Assembly: GCA_005656395.1 (NCBI GenBank)
Contig: SRSI01000010.1
Span: 2,728,001 to 2,792,000, forward strand
DNA length: 64,000 nt
Source: Strongyloides papillosus
Taxonomy: Eukaryota; Nematoda; Chromadorea; Rhabditida; Strongyloididae
Direction: 5' to 3'
Shown: in pieces, positions 1-13,600 of the stretch
Layout: the number at the start of each line of letters is the position of its first letter
How positions within the stretch are numbered: the stretch's first letter is position 1
Program-made: the position numbers and the translations under genes
The notes under the pieces: generated by a model
Databases searched by the model: none
Told to the model about the DNA's origin: nothing
What the model saw: only the letters and a program-made list of their open reading frames with translations

Positions 1-553
1 TTATATTCATTAGTTTTGAAAACAACTTTTCCATCAATTATTTTTATTTACTTGATTATTGTTATTACTTTACATACAATTTGATTCTATGTTGTTTTAT
101 ATATAGAGATTAACCGATAAAATTTAACACTAACCGTTTGTTAACAACTTATAAAAAAATATTATTTTCACTACAGTATTAGAAGAATAATACTAGCAAT
201 TCAAAGCAAAATTCAAATATAAAAATATTACATCAACATTACTAAAAAAATAGTAAAATAGTATCAAACAGTCTTCTGAAATTTACAAATCTTTTGTTTT
301 TGTTAAAAAACAATATAATTTCTTCTATGTATATGGGTACATAACAATTTTCATCAGAAAGCATATGTATGTATCTGCAAATCCTTGAAAATAACCCATT
401 TACACCAAAAACTAGACTTAAAAGACTCCAGTATAGGCACTTAGAAGTCTATCATTGCATTAAAATAATATGAAAATAATGTTTGTAATTATAAAGCTAT
501 GTACAATTTTGATTAATGTCACTTTTTTTTTTGTATTTTTGTTTGTATCTTTT
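1..553. other. Downstream flank of the LARP1-type gene
   Basis: No gene is visible. The stretch is AT-rich and would hold the 3' untranslated region and poly(A) signal of the minus-strand gene ending at 554. No DM15-like coding sequence is seen here that could extend that protein. Confidence 0.5.
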
Positions 554-2558
554 TTAAACTGTCACGGTAACGTTCTTCGATTCTTCTGATGTGTTTTTTA
601 CTTCGTCTAATAAAGGCCAACTTTTGGGATTGGTCTTTGTTCTAATGTACTGACAATCTTCAGACATCTCCAATGCAGTACTAGTCTTCATAGCTTCAAT
701 GACAAGATTTATATCATGAGTTAAATTCTTAATTTTTGGGAAACCTGCTACTAATAGTAAGGAAATATATCCGTTTTCATCCATTTTTCTACGTATAAAG
801 AAATCTTTGACAAGATTTTCTTCTGAAAGATAGTATTCTATTTGACGTAAGATACAGTCTTTAATCTGATCTGTACTCATTACACTTCCGAAAGAGGGAT
901 TTCTATAATGTGGTTGAAAGTAAGGATGATAAGGCACGTGTGGTAATGAAGGAAAAGCAGTAGTAATAAATGGTTGATTTGGAAATCTATTAAATGTGGT
1001 TAAATCTTGTGGGAATATAACTGCTTGATGTGGCAAATTTGGAATAGGTAATAATAATTGAGGTTCAACAGGTACTACTGCAGCCGTTGCTTCAGCAGCT
1101 TTTGTTGGATCAAATGATGGTAAGGCATAGTATGGTCCCATATTTCTAAATTGATTTTCTAGTGTCTCCATGTAATCTTCACCATCTTCTGTTCCATCTT
1201 CAGCATGTACAGCCGCTTCATCCCATGATGGTAATGGACCGCGTTCTTTATAGTGGTTATTTTGTCTATTGCCACGATAGTCGTAATCATTAGAATTATG
1301 CTCTCCAGAACGGCGTCCTTTATATTGTTTGTAACGTCTATTGAAGTTATGACCACTATCTTTTGATTGATCATCAACTACACCTCCACCATTGATATTG
1401 TTTTGATCTGGTAAAGTTGACAATCCTGGTGAATTGCTTTTCTCTGGTGGTGAAGAAACATTATTTTTCCCATTTTTCTTCCAACCCTGATGGCCTTGAT
1501 TTTGATAATAATAGCCATCAGTTCCTTTGTCATAGTAGCAATATTGAGTATCATCTTTAGTATTTTCACTATCTTTCCAATCACCATCGAAGCCATCATC
1601 CTCTTGGTTTCCATTATTAGTTGAATCATGATACTTCTTTATCGTTTTACTAAATACTTTTTTTCTTGTTTTTTCTCTTGGTTGTTGAATTTCTGATGTG
1701 TCATTATTTGGAATATTGGTCGAATTTTCAGGACTATTAATATTAGTTATCATGGTACTGTCTACTTTATCGTCTTTTACAAAAACTTGTTTATTTACAT
1801 TTTCTCCGAACTCTCCACTATTACAATCTTCAGAAATTTTTTTATCTTTTCCTTTTTTGTTGTTACTTTTTAATTTTTTTTCTTTCTGATTTGATTGATC
1901 TTCTTCGCTTTCAACTCTAGCAAACTGTTTTGTCTTGTCATCACTTTCTATGACACAAACTGGTGCTGCTGATGACTTTGAAACAACACCACTTTCTGAT
2001 GCAACGGAAGATTTTGCCTCCTTTTCTAAAATTAAATTTTTACGCAAAATTTCTAAAGAACAGAAATAAATTAGTGTTATTCATTCAACGTTAAATTAAC
2101 TCAATAAACTTACCACTATTTCCACTAAACCACGCATTCTTAACTGGCATTGGAGCAGGAGACAAAATAACTTTACCATTGTTTTTGTTGTTACTTTCAT
2201 AATTAACTGGTGTCTTACCTTTAACTTCATTGATTGATTCCTGTAACTTATCATTAACAATTGTCTTGAGGTCATTCTTTACCCTATTTCCACTTCTCCT
2301 ATTATTTCTTTTCTTATTGTTCCTGTTGCCCTTGTTTGAATTTCCATTTGTAATACTAGAAGAATCAATATCTGTTGTGGGTTTGGTATTTTTTGAAGTA
2401 GATGAGTAAACAATAGTTCCTTTAGAAGAATTGTTGTCCCCAGACAACAAAACTTTAGCAAAAGACATTTTTCCTTTCTCGGAATCCGATTTTTCCACAA
2501 TACCATTACCTTGAACAGTTGAGGTAGATTTAGGGTTGGTTGTCTCTGAAGTCATCAT
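554..2558 (-). CDS. LARP1-type La-motif RNA-binding protein, no DM15 region
   Basis: Two exons, 2558-2114 and 2052-554, around a 61 bp intron (donor GTAAGT, acceptor TTTAG). The frame joins exactly to give 647 residues starting MMTSETTNPK. The first two thirds are low complexity, rich in N, K, S and G, and include a KNAW motif near the end of exon 1. A La motif lies at about residues 541-630, with IEYYLSEENL, DFFIRRKMDENGY and a closing KSWPLL. The RRKMD..G and P..WPL signatures are those of LARP1 proteins, which bind mRNA 5' ends and poly(A) and control translation of ribosomal-protein mRNAs. The C-terminal DM15 cap-binding repeats of full-length LARP1 are absent; the protein ends about 17 residues after the La motif. 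The family is firm. Whether this is the sole LARP1 orthologue or a shortened paralogue cannot be seen. It is divergent from the gene at 3003, with 444 bp between the two starts. Confidence 0.85.
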
Positions 2559-3002
2559 CCAACCTCCTCAATTGATTAACTAACTGTAGTACAAGGACCC
2601 TAGAAATATTATAATTAGTGAAATAAATAATTTATAGTGAAGAAATGGACAACGTCAAAATGGTATAATGCCTATTTATTGAAGAGAAATATATTACCTA
2701 GTGGGATTGAATAAAAGAACGACTTTGGAAACGCGAGTATATACTTTTATCTATATTTTGGTATAATATGTATCTTAAGTCGTACACATTATATTATTAA
2801 GCAGTACCCTCTTCTATATAATTTTTTTGTTCTCTTACACTTTTACTCTCGGTAATGAAATGTCATAGTGTGTCATTTTAAAATTTTATCGTTTTTTAAT
2901 GTATATTTAAAGTTATATGGTGTATCTTAATTAAGACTATTTTTGGTTTTTTGTGTAATACTTATTTTTTAGTCTATAAAGTTTTTAAAATTTATTTTCT
3001 TT
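2559..3002. promoter_or_regulatory. Shared divergent promoter region
   Basis: 444 bp separate the start codons of the minus-strand LARP1-type gene and the plus-strand zinc-finger gene. A bidirectional promoter is inferred from the head-to-head layout. No specific binding site is claimed. Confidence 0.45.
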
Positions 3003-5262
3003 ATGATTATAAATCTTGAAGACGGTGAATTAACTCCTTCCCCAACAGAAAGGGAACCTCCAGTTGTATGTTTTTAAACTTTATTCTACCACTCAAGTAA
3101 TTATTGTATTTTTGTTTTAGTTAAAACTGCGCCAACCTGTTGCAACATCAACTACACATTTAGATGATGACCCTGAAATTGCAAGATTATATCAGGAAGC
3201 GCTTCATACACTTCCCGATACAAAAGCTCAGAGAGAGATTAATCATCGCGTAAATGGACAGGCTCCCTATGTTCCTTCTATTCATGCCAATAAAAAACGG
3301 AAGCGCAAACGTGCAAAAAACCCTCCTCCACCGAACCAGAATTTCTCTGCACCCCAGAGATTAACTTGTCCAGATGGAACGTCAATCAACAAAATCAATA
3401 GTCCTGGAAAACGTAAACGTGATTCATCGGCCAATTCAAATAGCAATAATTCACGGGGAAATGCCAAGCGATTGAGATCTGATAAACCGAATAGTCTTAC
3501 CGGTAATAAAACTGCAAAAAAACCAACTCCACCAAAGATGCCTTCCTCATTAGCTGCTGAAGTGAGCCGTTATTTTAATACGAGTAAAAAAATGCAATAC
3601 TTGCTTGACATGCCATCTGTTAATTTTGTAGAAGGAGTAGGTACTTTTAATGCGGAAGAGATATTCGAAACCGTTTGGGATATGACTGTTAATGAACTCC
3701 AGAAATTGGATAAGAACTGTAAGGAACTTCACATGGAAACAATTATTGCCGAAAACATGGTTCAGGAACAGACGACTTTTGAAAAGAAAACCAAAAGAGA
3801 ATTAGTCGATGCTCAAGGGAAATATATGAAAAATGTCAACTATACTGATATATCTTCTGGACATTTGAGGCTCCCTGCAAAACTTAGTGAAGCTATGATG
3901 AAGCATGATTGTTCTGTAAAAATTTTAGAAGAATTGAAAGAACAATACACTTTAAAATTTAATAAATATCAAGTTGTAGTCGGGAGTTTCAAGAAATTTT
4001 CTACATTTCATAAACACCTATTGGAATACAAGAAGATGCATGATAATTTTCTATTAGAAATGGATGCCTATAACCAAGGTGTTGGTGAATATAATGCTCA
4101 ATACCAAAGAAATGACGTATCTTGGAATGATGAAGAGAAATCACTTGACGGTAATGGTGGTTCTGATTTTTCTGAACACAGTAGTGACATGTCACTCTGT
4201 TCACGTAACTCTTCTTTTGGTCCACCACCATCACCACCCTTATTTAATGAAGAAAGTTATCCATCTACTCAATTCTTAAATCCTATATCTTCATCTAATG
4301 GGTTCACTCGTGGGGATGTAGATAATTACCCAAGTAATTCCCCAAGTTTCAATAATAACTTCCAGAAGAGTGTTGAAAGTCTTCATCAAAGTAATATGTC
4401 TATAATGTCAAGATGCCAATCATCCGGTGATGAGAACAGACAAAGAGATTTTGTTCGTTTAGAAAGAAATTTTTCCGGAAATATGAATGGTCTTAAACCG
4501 TTAGACAATAGCACCGGTAAGCATATCTCACCAAATGTATCAATGGAATTTAAAACTAACATGAGTTATGTCTATAATGACGATAATAGTAACAGTGATA
4601 ATGATATTATCTTTATAGAGGAGGTTCCAAGATCACAGTTAGGTTCAATTCCACCACCACCAGCTTTGAAAGATGGTAATTCATCATTTGCACGTTCTGG
4701 ATCTTGGACTAATATGCAAACTTATACCAAGAATAACGGAGTTGCAGAGGATCCAAGAAGACGTCAATTCATATATCCTTTGCCTATTAATAATTGCACT
4801 AATTCTTGGACACCACCTCCGTGCAATGAACCTTTGTTATCAAATGTTCGTAATAATGATTCCATCGAACCTCAAGTAAATTCGGTAAAAGACAAAGAAA
4901 ATGGAGTAACTCCGGCTGTCGTTAACAAATACAGCTCCTCTGTTGACGACATTAATGATTTGTTATGTTACTATGATTTATATGGACAGTGTAAGGATAA
5001 TAAGTGTAAAAGGTTAGTACCATTGATATAATGAATGAAATTAATTAATTAATTTAATTTTAGCCTTCATGCCATACATAGACAAGTTTTAATGGACTGT
5101 ATTGACTACTGCGTACGTTCTAATGATATTTCCAGTAGTCTACCAAAACCAAATGACGAAACTCTCGCTTATTTTGTATTCACTGTTTTGAGAGAAAATA
5201 ATTATAATTACAATGAAACTATCAATAGATTACATAATTTCGTCAATAACGGGTATAAGTAA
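3003..5262 (+). CDS. ZFC3H1-type zinc-finger protein (zf-C3H1 domain)
   Basis: Three exons: 3003-3065, 3121-5012 and 5064-5262, giving 717 residues in one continuous frame; introns are 55 and 51 bp. The N-terminal part is basic (KKRKRKRAK). A helical, coiled-coil-like stretch follows (about residues 165-340), then a long Ser/Asn/Pro-rich region. Near the C-terminus a compact CCCH finger has C637, C645, C650 and H654 in the context CYYDLYGQCKDNKCKSLH. It is completed only when the last intron is removed. This matches the putative zinc-finger (zf-C3H1) family found in ZFC3H1 and yeast Red1. In those systems the protein links the exosome helicase MTR4 to nuclear poly(A) RNA decay (PAXT/MTREC). 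The role here is inferred from the finger alone, because the rest is too divergent to compare by eye. The protein is much shorter than human ZFC3H1. Confidence 0.65.
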
Positions 5263-5906
5263 GAGATTTTTTAAAAGATCTACATAAATGTTTTTTTTAT
5301 TTGGTAATAACTTTAACTGGGTCTCTCATTAAACTTTCCATTCTTTTAAATTTTTTATTTAAATTGGATTATTTTATCAAACTTTTCGGAAAAATTAGGA
5401 AATATTTTGGGTTTTGTTGGATAATTTTAAATTTGTGCAATTAATTATGATTGTTGGGTACTTTTATGTATGAATAAATTTTTGTCTGTTATTCCTACAT
5501 TGGTGTATATTTGAATATTTTCTGATTTTCAAGCAAAGTAATTGTTTTACAAAATGTTTTGTATCATAATGATATGTTTATAAATTATTAATAAATTTAT
5601 ACCTTCATGAAAGGAATATAAAAGAAATAAAATTTTACAAAAAATTACAATAATTGATCTATTTAAAATTATATGTATTTTTCAAAATTTCTTGAAATAC
5701 TATTATTTTGTCACAAAAAGTAAATTTAATAAACATATAATTTATGATGTTTTATATTTGCATTAAAGTTCTAACACTATGGAAATTAAAATTCCTTTAT
5801 AAATTACAATAATATTTATATTAATGAACTCGTAGAATTTAAAATATATAATAATTGACAATGGGGAAGGATTTTTTTCTGATTGTAGAGAAATTTCCAA
5901 GTGTCC
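5263..5906. other. Convergent intergenic region
   Basis: This lies between the stop of the zinc-finger gene (+) and the stop of the small membrane protein gene (-). It is AT-rich, with AATAAA-like signals on the plus strand (for example near 5472). No further gene is seen. Confidence 0.5.
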
Positions 5907-6213
5907 TTATGTTGTTATTGAATGTGCTGAACCTATAAGTACAATTAAAAATTACAAATTCGAATAAGTATTGCTTACCTTTTGACATTTCAGATTTTTT
6001 TAAGTTTGGATCAAGTTTTTGCTGTGCCAAATTGTTAATTTTTTTTTCAGCGTTTAACAACTTTCTCTCTTTCGCTTTTTTTCTGCATCTACATATACAA
6101 AAGGTAAGGAAAATCACAAGAAGTAATAGTATAGAACCACCAACAGAAGCAATTATAATTAAATTAGTTTTTGATAGTTTAAAACCTTTGAAGATCTCAA
6201 TATCATCAGCCAT
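5907..6213 (-). CDS. Small single-pass membrane protein, unknown function
   Basis: Two exons, 6213-5979 and 5932-5907, around a 46 bp intron (GTAAGC to TTATAG), predict 86 residues ending GSAHSITT. Reading through the intron would give a longer unrelated tail, but the splice sites are standard for this genome. There is a short N-terminal head (MADDIEIFKGFKLSK), one transmembrane helix at about 18-41 followed by CRCRKKAKERK, and a charged tail with EKKINNLAQQKLD. There is no cleavable signal peptide, so an N-out/C-in anchor is likely (positive residues follow the helix). The region after the helix resembles the same region of the protein encoded at 33901-34737, which suggests one family. No function can be named. 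Exon 2 is short, so the exact C-terminus is the least certain part. Confidence 0.6.
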
Positions 6214-6787
6214 TGTTTTTCATAAAATATCAAATTACTTTTTTCTATACATATTTATATAACTAAAATATGATTTATTCAAATTAAGTAAGAAAATAAC
6301 TATATTTATATTTTATTAATATTCAGAAATACTACATAGATTTATATGAAAATATTATATACATTATTTAAATAATATGACATTATTTTTTTTATTGTTT
6401 ACATAAAGATTCTTATAATGTTCCAAGAATGCTTTCCAATTAAATTGTAAGTCATATATTTAATCAAAATTCAATTTTTAAATTGAAATGTTTTGTATTC
6501 TTAATAATAGCTATAAAAGAATATCATATTTAATATAATTTATAGAATAAAATGTTTCGTGAAAGAACTAGGAGAGTGAGATTGATATTATGATAAAAAT
6601 ATTACATTTTACATTAAATATAAATATCACTTCCTTCAAAATGCTTCTTAAAATAAATTTATAGTTGATATTAATATAATATTTCCAAATATAATCTATA
6701 GTTTTAAAGACTTCCAGTTCCCTTATATAATTTTTAGCATATATTTGAATAATGAATACTTCAGAGAGATGATTTAATGAGATATTA
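6214..6787. other. Intergenic region
   Basis: AT-rich, with no credible coding sequence; the minus-strand open frame at 6568-6819 is compositional. It serves as promoter of the small membrane protein and 3' flank of the DnaJ gene. Confidence 0.5.
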
Positions 6788-7643
6788 CTAACATGCACCA
6801 ATAGTAACTTCTTTACCATTTATCAATTTACTCTTAAGAATACCATCTTCTGTTATTTCAATAGTCTCTACTCCATTATCCTCTTCTTTTTTTGTAGTTA
6901 CTCTTTTGCCATCAACAATTCTTGTGCTCGTTGTAATTTTCTTTGCATTTTTTCCAGGTTCATTGCTAGAAGAGAAGCGTATTACAGATGAATATCCACT
7001 ATCATTCTCATCTTTCTCATCATCGAAACTTCTTGCATGCTTAAAGAATTTATGTGGCATTGATTGCTTATGGAAAGCAGTGAAAGGATCCTTAGAATCA
7101 AAGAATGAATGAAATGGACTATGATGTGTAAATGCAGAGTGGTGATCTGGAAATTTGAATGGATCTCCGAAAAATTCATTAAAAATATCAAAGGGACTGC
7201 GGAAGGAAGTGTGTGTAAAGAAAGGATTTTGGTGCTGGAATGATCCAGTTGAGTTACGATGACGTCCAGAAGCAAAATTGGCTCTAGCTGATGGGGCATG
7301 ATGTCCACCAAATGAATGACGACTAAAAGTGGGTCGTGTTTTAGACTTATCATAGTCTGCACGTTTCTTTGTGTCCGAAAGAATTTCATATGCTTGAGCG
7401 ATTTCTTTAAATTTCTTTTCTGCAACTTCATTATTATCTGGATTTTTATCTGGGTGCCATTGAAGAGCAAGTTTACGATATCTAGAAAATAATATCATAT
7501 CAATAAATATTTTTTTAATAAAAATATAAAACTTACGCTTTTTTTATATCACCTTCTGCAGCATCTTTGGCAACTCCTAAAATTTTATATGGACATTTGG
7601 ATTCTTTGCTATCAAAAGTGTATTCACTTGTACGTGGAGGCAT
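6788..7643 (-). CDS. DNAJB-type Hsp40 co-chaperone (DNAJB2/6/7/8-like)
   Basis: Two exons, 7643-7537 and 7481-6788, with a 55 bp intron, give 266 residues starting [10 protein letters not shown]. The intron falls inside the J domain (KKA|YRK). The J domain spans about residues 15-75 with the Hsp70-activating HPD at 45-47 ([12 protein letters not shown]) and the end motif [15 protein letters not shown]. It is followed by a Phe/His/Ser-rich linker with [16 protein letters not shown], the signature of DNAJB2/DNAJB6-type proteins, then an acidic segment and a C-terminal part with [15 protein letters not shown]. Such proteins stimulate Hsp70 ATPase and hold back aggregation of misfolded proteins in cytosol and nucleus. 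The usual Gly/Phe linker is here unusually rich in His. Upstream lies the 12 kb gene-poor region. Confidence 0.85.
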
Positions 7644-10600
7644 TTTTAATGATAAAAATTTGTTGTTCTAATGAAAAGTAATTAATTATTGGTACACTGA
7701 TAATATTGTTAATTTAGTGTTTCAAGTTGGAACAATAGATTAAAATAAATATATTGAAAAAGTAAATATGTTCGTGAGTATATTCTCAATAAAATTATAT
7801 ATTCAAAAATTATATTTTAATGAAATATATAACCCTCTTTAAAAACAGTCCTCTCAATCTTGAACTTGAATTGTTTTACAAATTTCCACTTTAGTAGAAG
7901 TTAATTGATACGAGAGAGAACACCTATTAATTGAAGCCTGTTGTTATAAACCTTGACAATATCAGCAGGTATCAAAATATATATATACTTCTCAAAAATA
8001 ATAACGTTTTGCCCCAAGTATATTTATACAATTTCCCCCGATAAATCGTGGAAAAGTTTGAAGATACGATTGTACCTATAAATAAATTTATCAAAATGTA
8101 TTTTAATTTTTTACTTAAAAAATATATTCCATAATAAATAAATATTATAACGATGTTAAATATTCTAGCGAAACGAACTTTAAAAAATTAATCTTAAAAA
8201 AATAAAATTTAAAATATTTGATAATACAATAAAATCTTACGAGGACATCAAAAAAATGAGGAAATCACACTCTTTAAAAGAATTAATTTTTTACACAGAT
8301 GCACGTTATATCTTAAAGAAATTACTCGGGAAAAATAATGACTAATAAAAAATATATAATTGAATTTTTTTATATAATCATGGAATCATGTTAATATTAG
8401 TCACTATTTCCCCGTAAAACTTTAACATAAAAACAAAGATGAATAACATAATAATATATCATAAAAATAAATAATGAGAAGAAAAATACAAACTATTCTT
8501 TTATATAAAAAAATTTATATTGAAATTAATATAAGAAAAAATAGAAGGTTATATATTTTTGAGAATAATACTACTATCATTAACACAATGTTACGATTAG
8601 AAAAGTAATAGTTTAATAAAAATTTTAATATATCAAATTATGTTAATAATATTTTATTTAAAATCTATACACATCAATTGGTAGACCTGGGAATATTTAT
8701 AAATAAAACTATCTTTTATTCGTTATCATAAATGGTCAATGACACGCAATAATACTTAATATTATTAGAATTGGCTGAATATAGCCTTATTGTAACACAT
8801 TGTCAAGTAATAGTTATATTGAAAGAACAGCCAAAATAATGAATTTCATTAATAATATTATAAAAAAAGGAAAAGAGAATGAAATTTGACAGATTCATGT
8901 TAATTTGATTTTGAGAAGAAGAAATATTAAAAGTCATAATAAAATTTTGATCTTTATATCATTTTAAATGTACTGTGTAATTTTGTCAATCATTTTCAAT
9001 GAATTGTGGTCACTCCTCTCAGTCTCTTATATACCTCATTCTGAAACAACAAAAATTGTAGTATTACTACTTTGAAACATTTCTTTTTACTATTACTATG
9101 TATAACTAAGAGGTTTATTATACCTATTATAATGTCAATTTAGGAAATGGGTAATTCTTAATAATAAAATCAACAAAGCTAAAAAGTATCTTAATTGAAT
9201 CATAGCACTTTCATTGCCCTTCAAGAATAGACAAAGTTTATCTTTTATTCTTATTCGCTTTTACTAAAGATATAAAATTTGTAATTGTAATTTATCTTTT
9301 AGAAGGATTGATCATATTTCGTTAATCGTTTCTTATCATCCAATTACAAATAATTTCTATATAGTTTTAAGATCATTTAAAAGGTAAATAAAACTCCTCC
9401 AAGATAAGATTAAGCAAATAATCATTTTTTAAAAGGAAATTGAAAAAAGCACATTTCGTGTAATAAATAATAATTGATAGTAATATATAAATTGTTTTAG
9501 TTAAAAATAATACATAAAATTTTGTTTTAAAATATTAAAAAGTAAAAAAAAATCTTAAGTTGGAAACAAAACTTGGTTGTTTCAATTATCAAATAGAATC
9601 ACCATTGACAAAGTACATGTAACCTAAGTTTTCATCTATACGATTTTTCAATAGAATTCTTTGAGTATTGTTGTTTTATATGATGTTTCGATAAAAGAAA
9701 AGTAGAACCTATCTCTCTTATTAATAGAAAATAATCAGATAGAGGATGAATATGTATTTATGAAAGGTTTTATCACATCATTGATCCTTTGACAAACTAC
9801 GTCATTATCATATAAAAGTATATAGTAATATTATTTTGTTTTCTCAATTTAAATATTATATTCATGTTGTAAGAATAAAGCTTTTTAAAAGTTTACTAGA
9901 ATATTTTCATTTTTTTCACTGTCTTAAAAACACTACTGTTTGTACTATCCCACTTTTTTCGATAAATAAATGAGGAAGAAATAAATAAAGTAGTTATCAA
10001 AAAGACAAGGTACATATTTAAAATTGAAAAGTCAATAAATATATTTATTTAATTTAAATTAAATAAAGTAATCCAAATATTAAGTAATAACAAACTTTGA
10101 ATCTAGTTAAAGTAGTTAATTACTCAAATTTTGATTTGATAACATAATTCTAAGAAAATACTGAAGACATTTAGATGACATTATATTATAGTAAAAGTTT
10201 ATCCGAAATGCCATGTAAGTATTATTAGAAATGGAAGATGATTGGATATTATAGAATATTAAAAATATATCCTCATAATGGATTTATTTTCAAAATTATA
10301 AAACTTTAATGGAAATTTTAGTAAAAGTCTCCTTACTCTATAAGCTAAGGCCTAATATTTATGAAATATTTGCGACACTTAAGGTTACATTTTTGTTAAT
10401 ATAGTATTTTAACAATAAAAGAATACAAAAAAAATAAAAATGGTGTGTTTATAACAATTTTTAACAAATAAAAATATTATTATTGATACGTATTTAACAT
10501 AATGTTATTATTTAAAAATTATAACAAAAATTTAAGTATCATGATTTTTGCAAAATTTTCTTAATAATCTACAACAAAACTAGACACATTAAGAAAGTTT

Positions 10601-13600
10601 TATTCTACTATTTTGTGAATTGACTACTCTAAAAGTATTAGCCTACTATTTTATTACATAATATTTTGCATTTTGTTATTATTGTAAACTAGAAAATTTT
10701 TCCGGAATTAAAATAATTGTGTAATAATGTTTAACTATTAAAATAAAATGATAAGAGTTCAAGTGTATATGATAATCACGTTCATTAATCAAATGATAAA
10801 GTATTATAATTACAAATAAACAATAAATTTTTCTACCATAAAAAAATATATTAAAAAAATTATTCAAGCATGAAGTTTTTTAAAAAAAATAGTAATGCAA
10901 TTTGGTTATAGAAATAAATTTAGCTAATGAATTTAAAAAGGTAAAAAACTTATATGGCAGAGGTGTTTTATTACAGATGTTTTAATAATTTTTCACTAAA
11001 CATCAATGTGAAAATATGTTTTTGATAATAAGGTTTCCTTCTAATATGTAATTATAGAATAATAATAATAATGAAGGTAGAATACTTCAACTTGATTCTA
11101 ACTTTAGGATTTGGTATTTCCACTAACAAAAGTTAATTTGTCTTTCTAATATGTACTGACAGATAATATGTTAGTTATAATCCACCACATCGTAAAATAT
11201 TAAATGGTAATCTAAAGATAAAATATATTTTATCAGAAAAAATTATAAAACTGAAATAATCATAAGTAGGGTAGTAGGTAATAAGATATTTCAAAAAATA
11301 TAATTACAACTGAATCAGGAAAAAAATTATATATTTTGATTATGGGTTGAAATGAATAATCATTTTCCATTGTCAATGTCATTTTATAAAGTTATATATG
11401 TTGATTTGATAATTGAAGAAAAAATGCTTAAGAATAATATAGATAAATGAATAAATAAATTATAGTTGGAATATTTTCACATTATTGTATCATCATATAA
11501 TAATAATTAGTTAAATAAAGAATAATTTTGAACAATTAATATTCTTATAATCATAATTTTATACTACCCAAACTTCATTCTTAACATATTTAATTATTTA
11601 TCTCTTCTTCCGATGAGAAAAAAATTTTCAAGATAGAATTAAACCTCCATAGTTTTTGTTGAGAAAACAAACAATAAAGCTACCAACTTCCTACTACATT
11701 TTGTCTTCTTTAAGCTGAAGATAAAGGAAGGAAAATATATAACTAGTCTTGAGATGGTCATTCTTCACAAAATACATAATACATTTTTTACCGACATCTT
11801 TTAAAACAGTAGCTTTGTCAACTATAAAGCAATCATATTCCTGTAACAAGGTAAACTTAAAAACGTTTTGTTACTCTATCTTCAAAAGACTAGTTTAAAT
11901 TACTTTTTTTATTATCTCATAATTTAACAACCTGATATCGAGAAGGTTTGAGTTAAATGATCATTAAAAGATAATAAAAATATTTTATTATAATAACTAT
12001 TTGTATTCTAACAAATTAAGAGTATAATTGCAAAAATATATTGCTTATGCAAGGATGAAGCAATTAGATAAAAATTTGATACTTTATCAGTTACAAATTA
12101 CTAAGAGACAATGACAATAAATTTTAACTAAAATTGAAGTAAGATACATAACAAAATAAAATCTTAAAAAATAATTTGTTTGACTTACCAACAAATGAAA
12201 GGAAAAAACTAGTTAATTAATAGGACGTGTATTATAGATAAAGTACAATATTATTAAAAAAAAACGTTTTTTTATATATTACAGTATCCTTTTTTTAAAT
12301 AAAAAGACACTTCGTAAAGAACAATTGTATTTACTTTACCATTTTAAGAATATTAAAATGGTAAGACCATACTTAAATATTTTATTAATGTTGTTGTGAA
12401 AAAAGATGTTTTTGATATATCAACTGTTAGTAGATAATGTTTAATTTTAAATGTTTAAAACATCTGTTTCAAGAAATAATGGAGCTAAAGCGAGAGGGAG
12501 TTTCTTTATCTAATAGTGTAATGTAGCTATGTAATTAGTTTGCTAAATGCCAATATATCAAGATAAAATACTATAGAATAAATAGAAAATATAAAGTTTG
12601 TGATGGTGTGTTAGATTTATATATTTTATATGTTTTAAATATACAAATAATATTGAAAAGTCTCCTGCTGATTTTTTAATTTTCTACTTAATTTTAAACT
12701 CAAGCCCTCACTGACCAAAGTAGTTTTTTTTCCATTGTTATAATGATATATCATAAATTATTTAAATCATCTACCAAAGTGATTGATGATAGTAACTGGG
12801 ATTTTCTGCAAATTTTACATATAAATAAAGCACAAAACATAATATTTTATATTTTACTAGATCGGTAACCTTTTTTTACATAAATATAATGATATATGAC
12901 AACTGTTAAGTCAAAAATTGTAATTTTTAAAACTGAATAAGATTTATAATAATAAAATATACGTTGGAAGTTAATAATAAAAGATATTACTATATATTGT
13001 TTAGAGATTAAAATATAAAGCAATATTATATTTTATATATAAGATTTTTATAATCTTTAATTTTATTAAGCTACTGACCATAGAAATGATTGATAAAGAA
13101 AAAGAACGTGTATATGTGTTTGATTGCTAATAGTTTATAAGACTAAACTAGAACGCTCATTTGCGTTATATATATATTATTTTTAATAAATATTACACAT
13201 TCAATCAAATAATATTGTAGTAACTTTTAAATAAATAAAGGCACACAAATTTATCTTCAGAATGGATAATTTAGAATATGATATATAATAGAGTATATAG
13301 AATTTAAATAATTACGTGCAGTTAAATTAATTGATATTTTAATCATTTTGAAAAATTACTTCCACAATTCTAGTATTAACAATATTAAGTAAGAAACCTT
13401 CATTTAATTAAGTAAAGATAAAAAGAAAAAATGTAAAGGAAAAGAGAATGATAAAGTTTTTAATGTCATTAGAAGGAAATTAATTCATCAGCAAATATAG
13501 AGGATTAATCTTGAATAGTTTAAGAAACTGATTATATATGTATAGTATTATCAAGAAAAATTTATATTGAAGTGAAAGTGAAAAACCAATAATTTATAAT

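Noticed and set aside
10044..10067. Perfect AT-only palindrome of 24 bases
   Set aside because: Such palindromes arise often in DNA this AT-rich; no cruciform or element boundary is indicated.
10679..10867. 62-codon frame in the gene-poor region
   Set aside because: Composition follows the AT content (I, Y, F, N, L), with no domain, no splice context and no neighbour.
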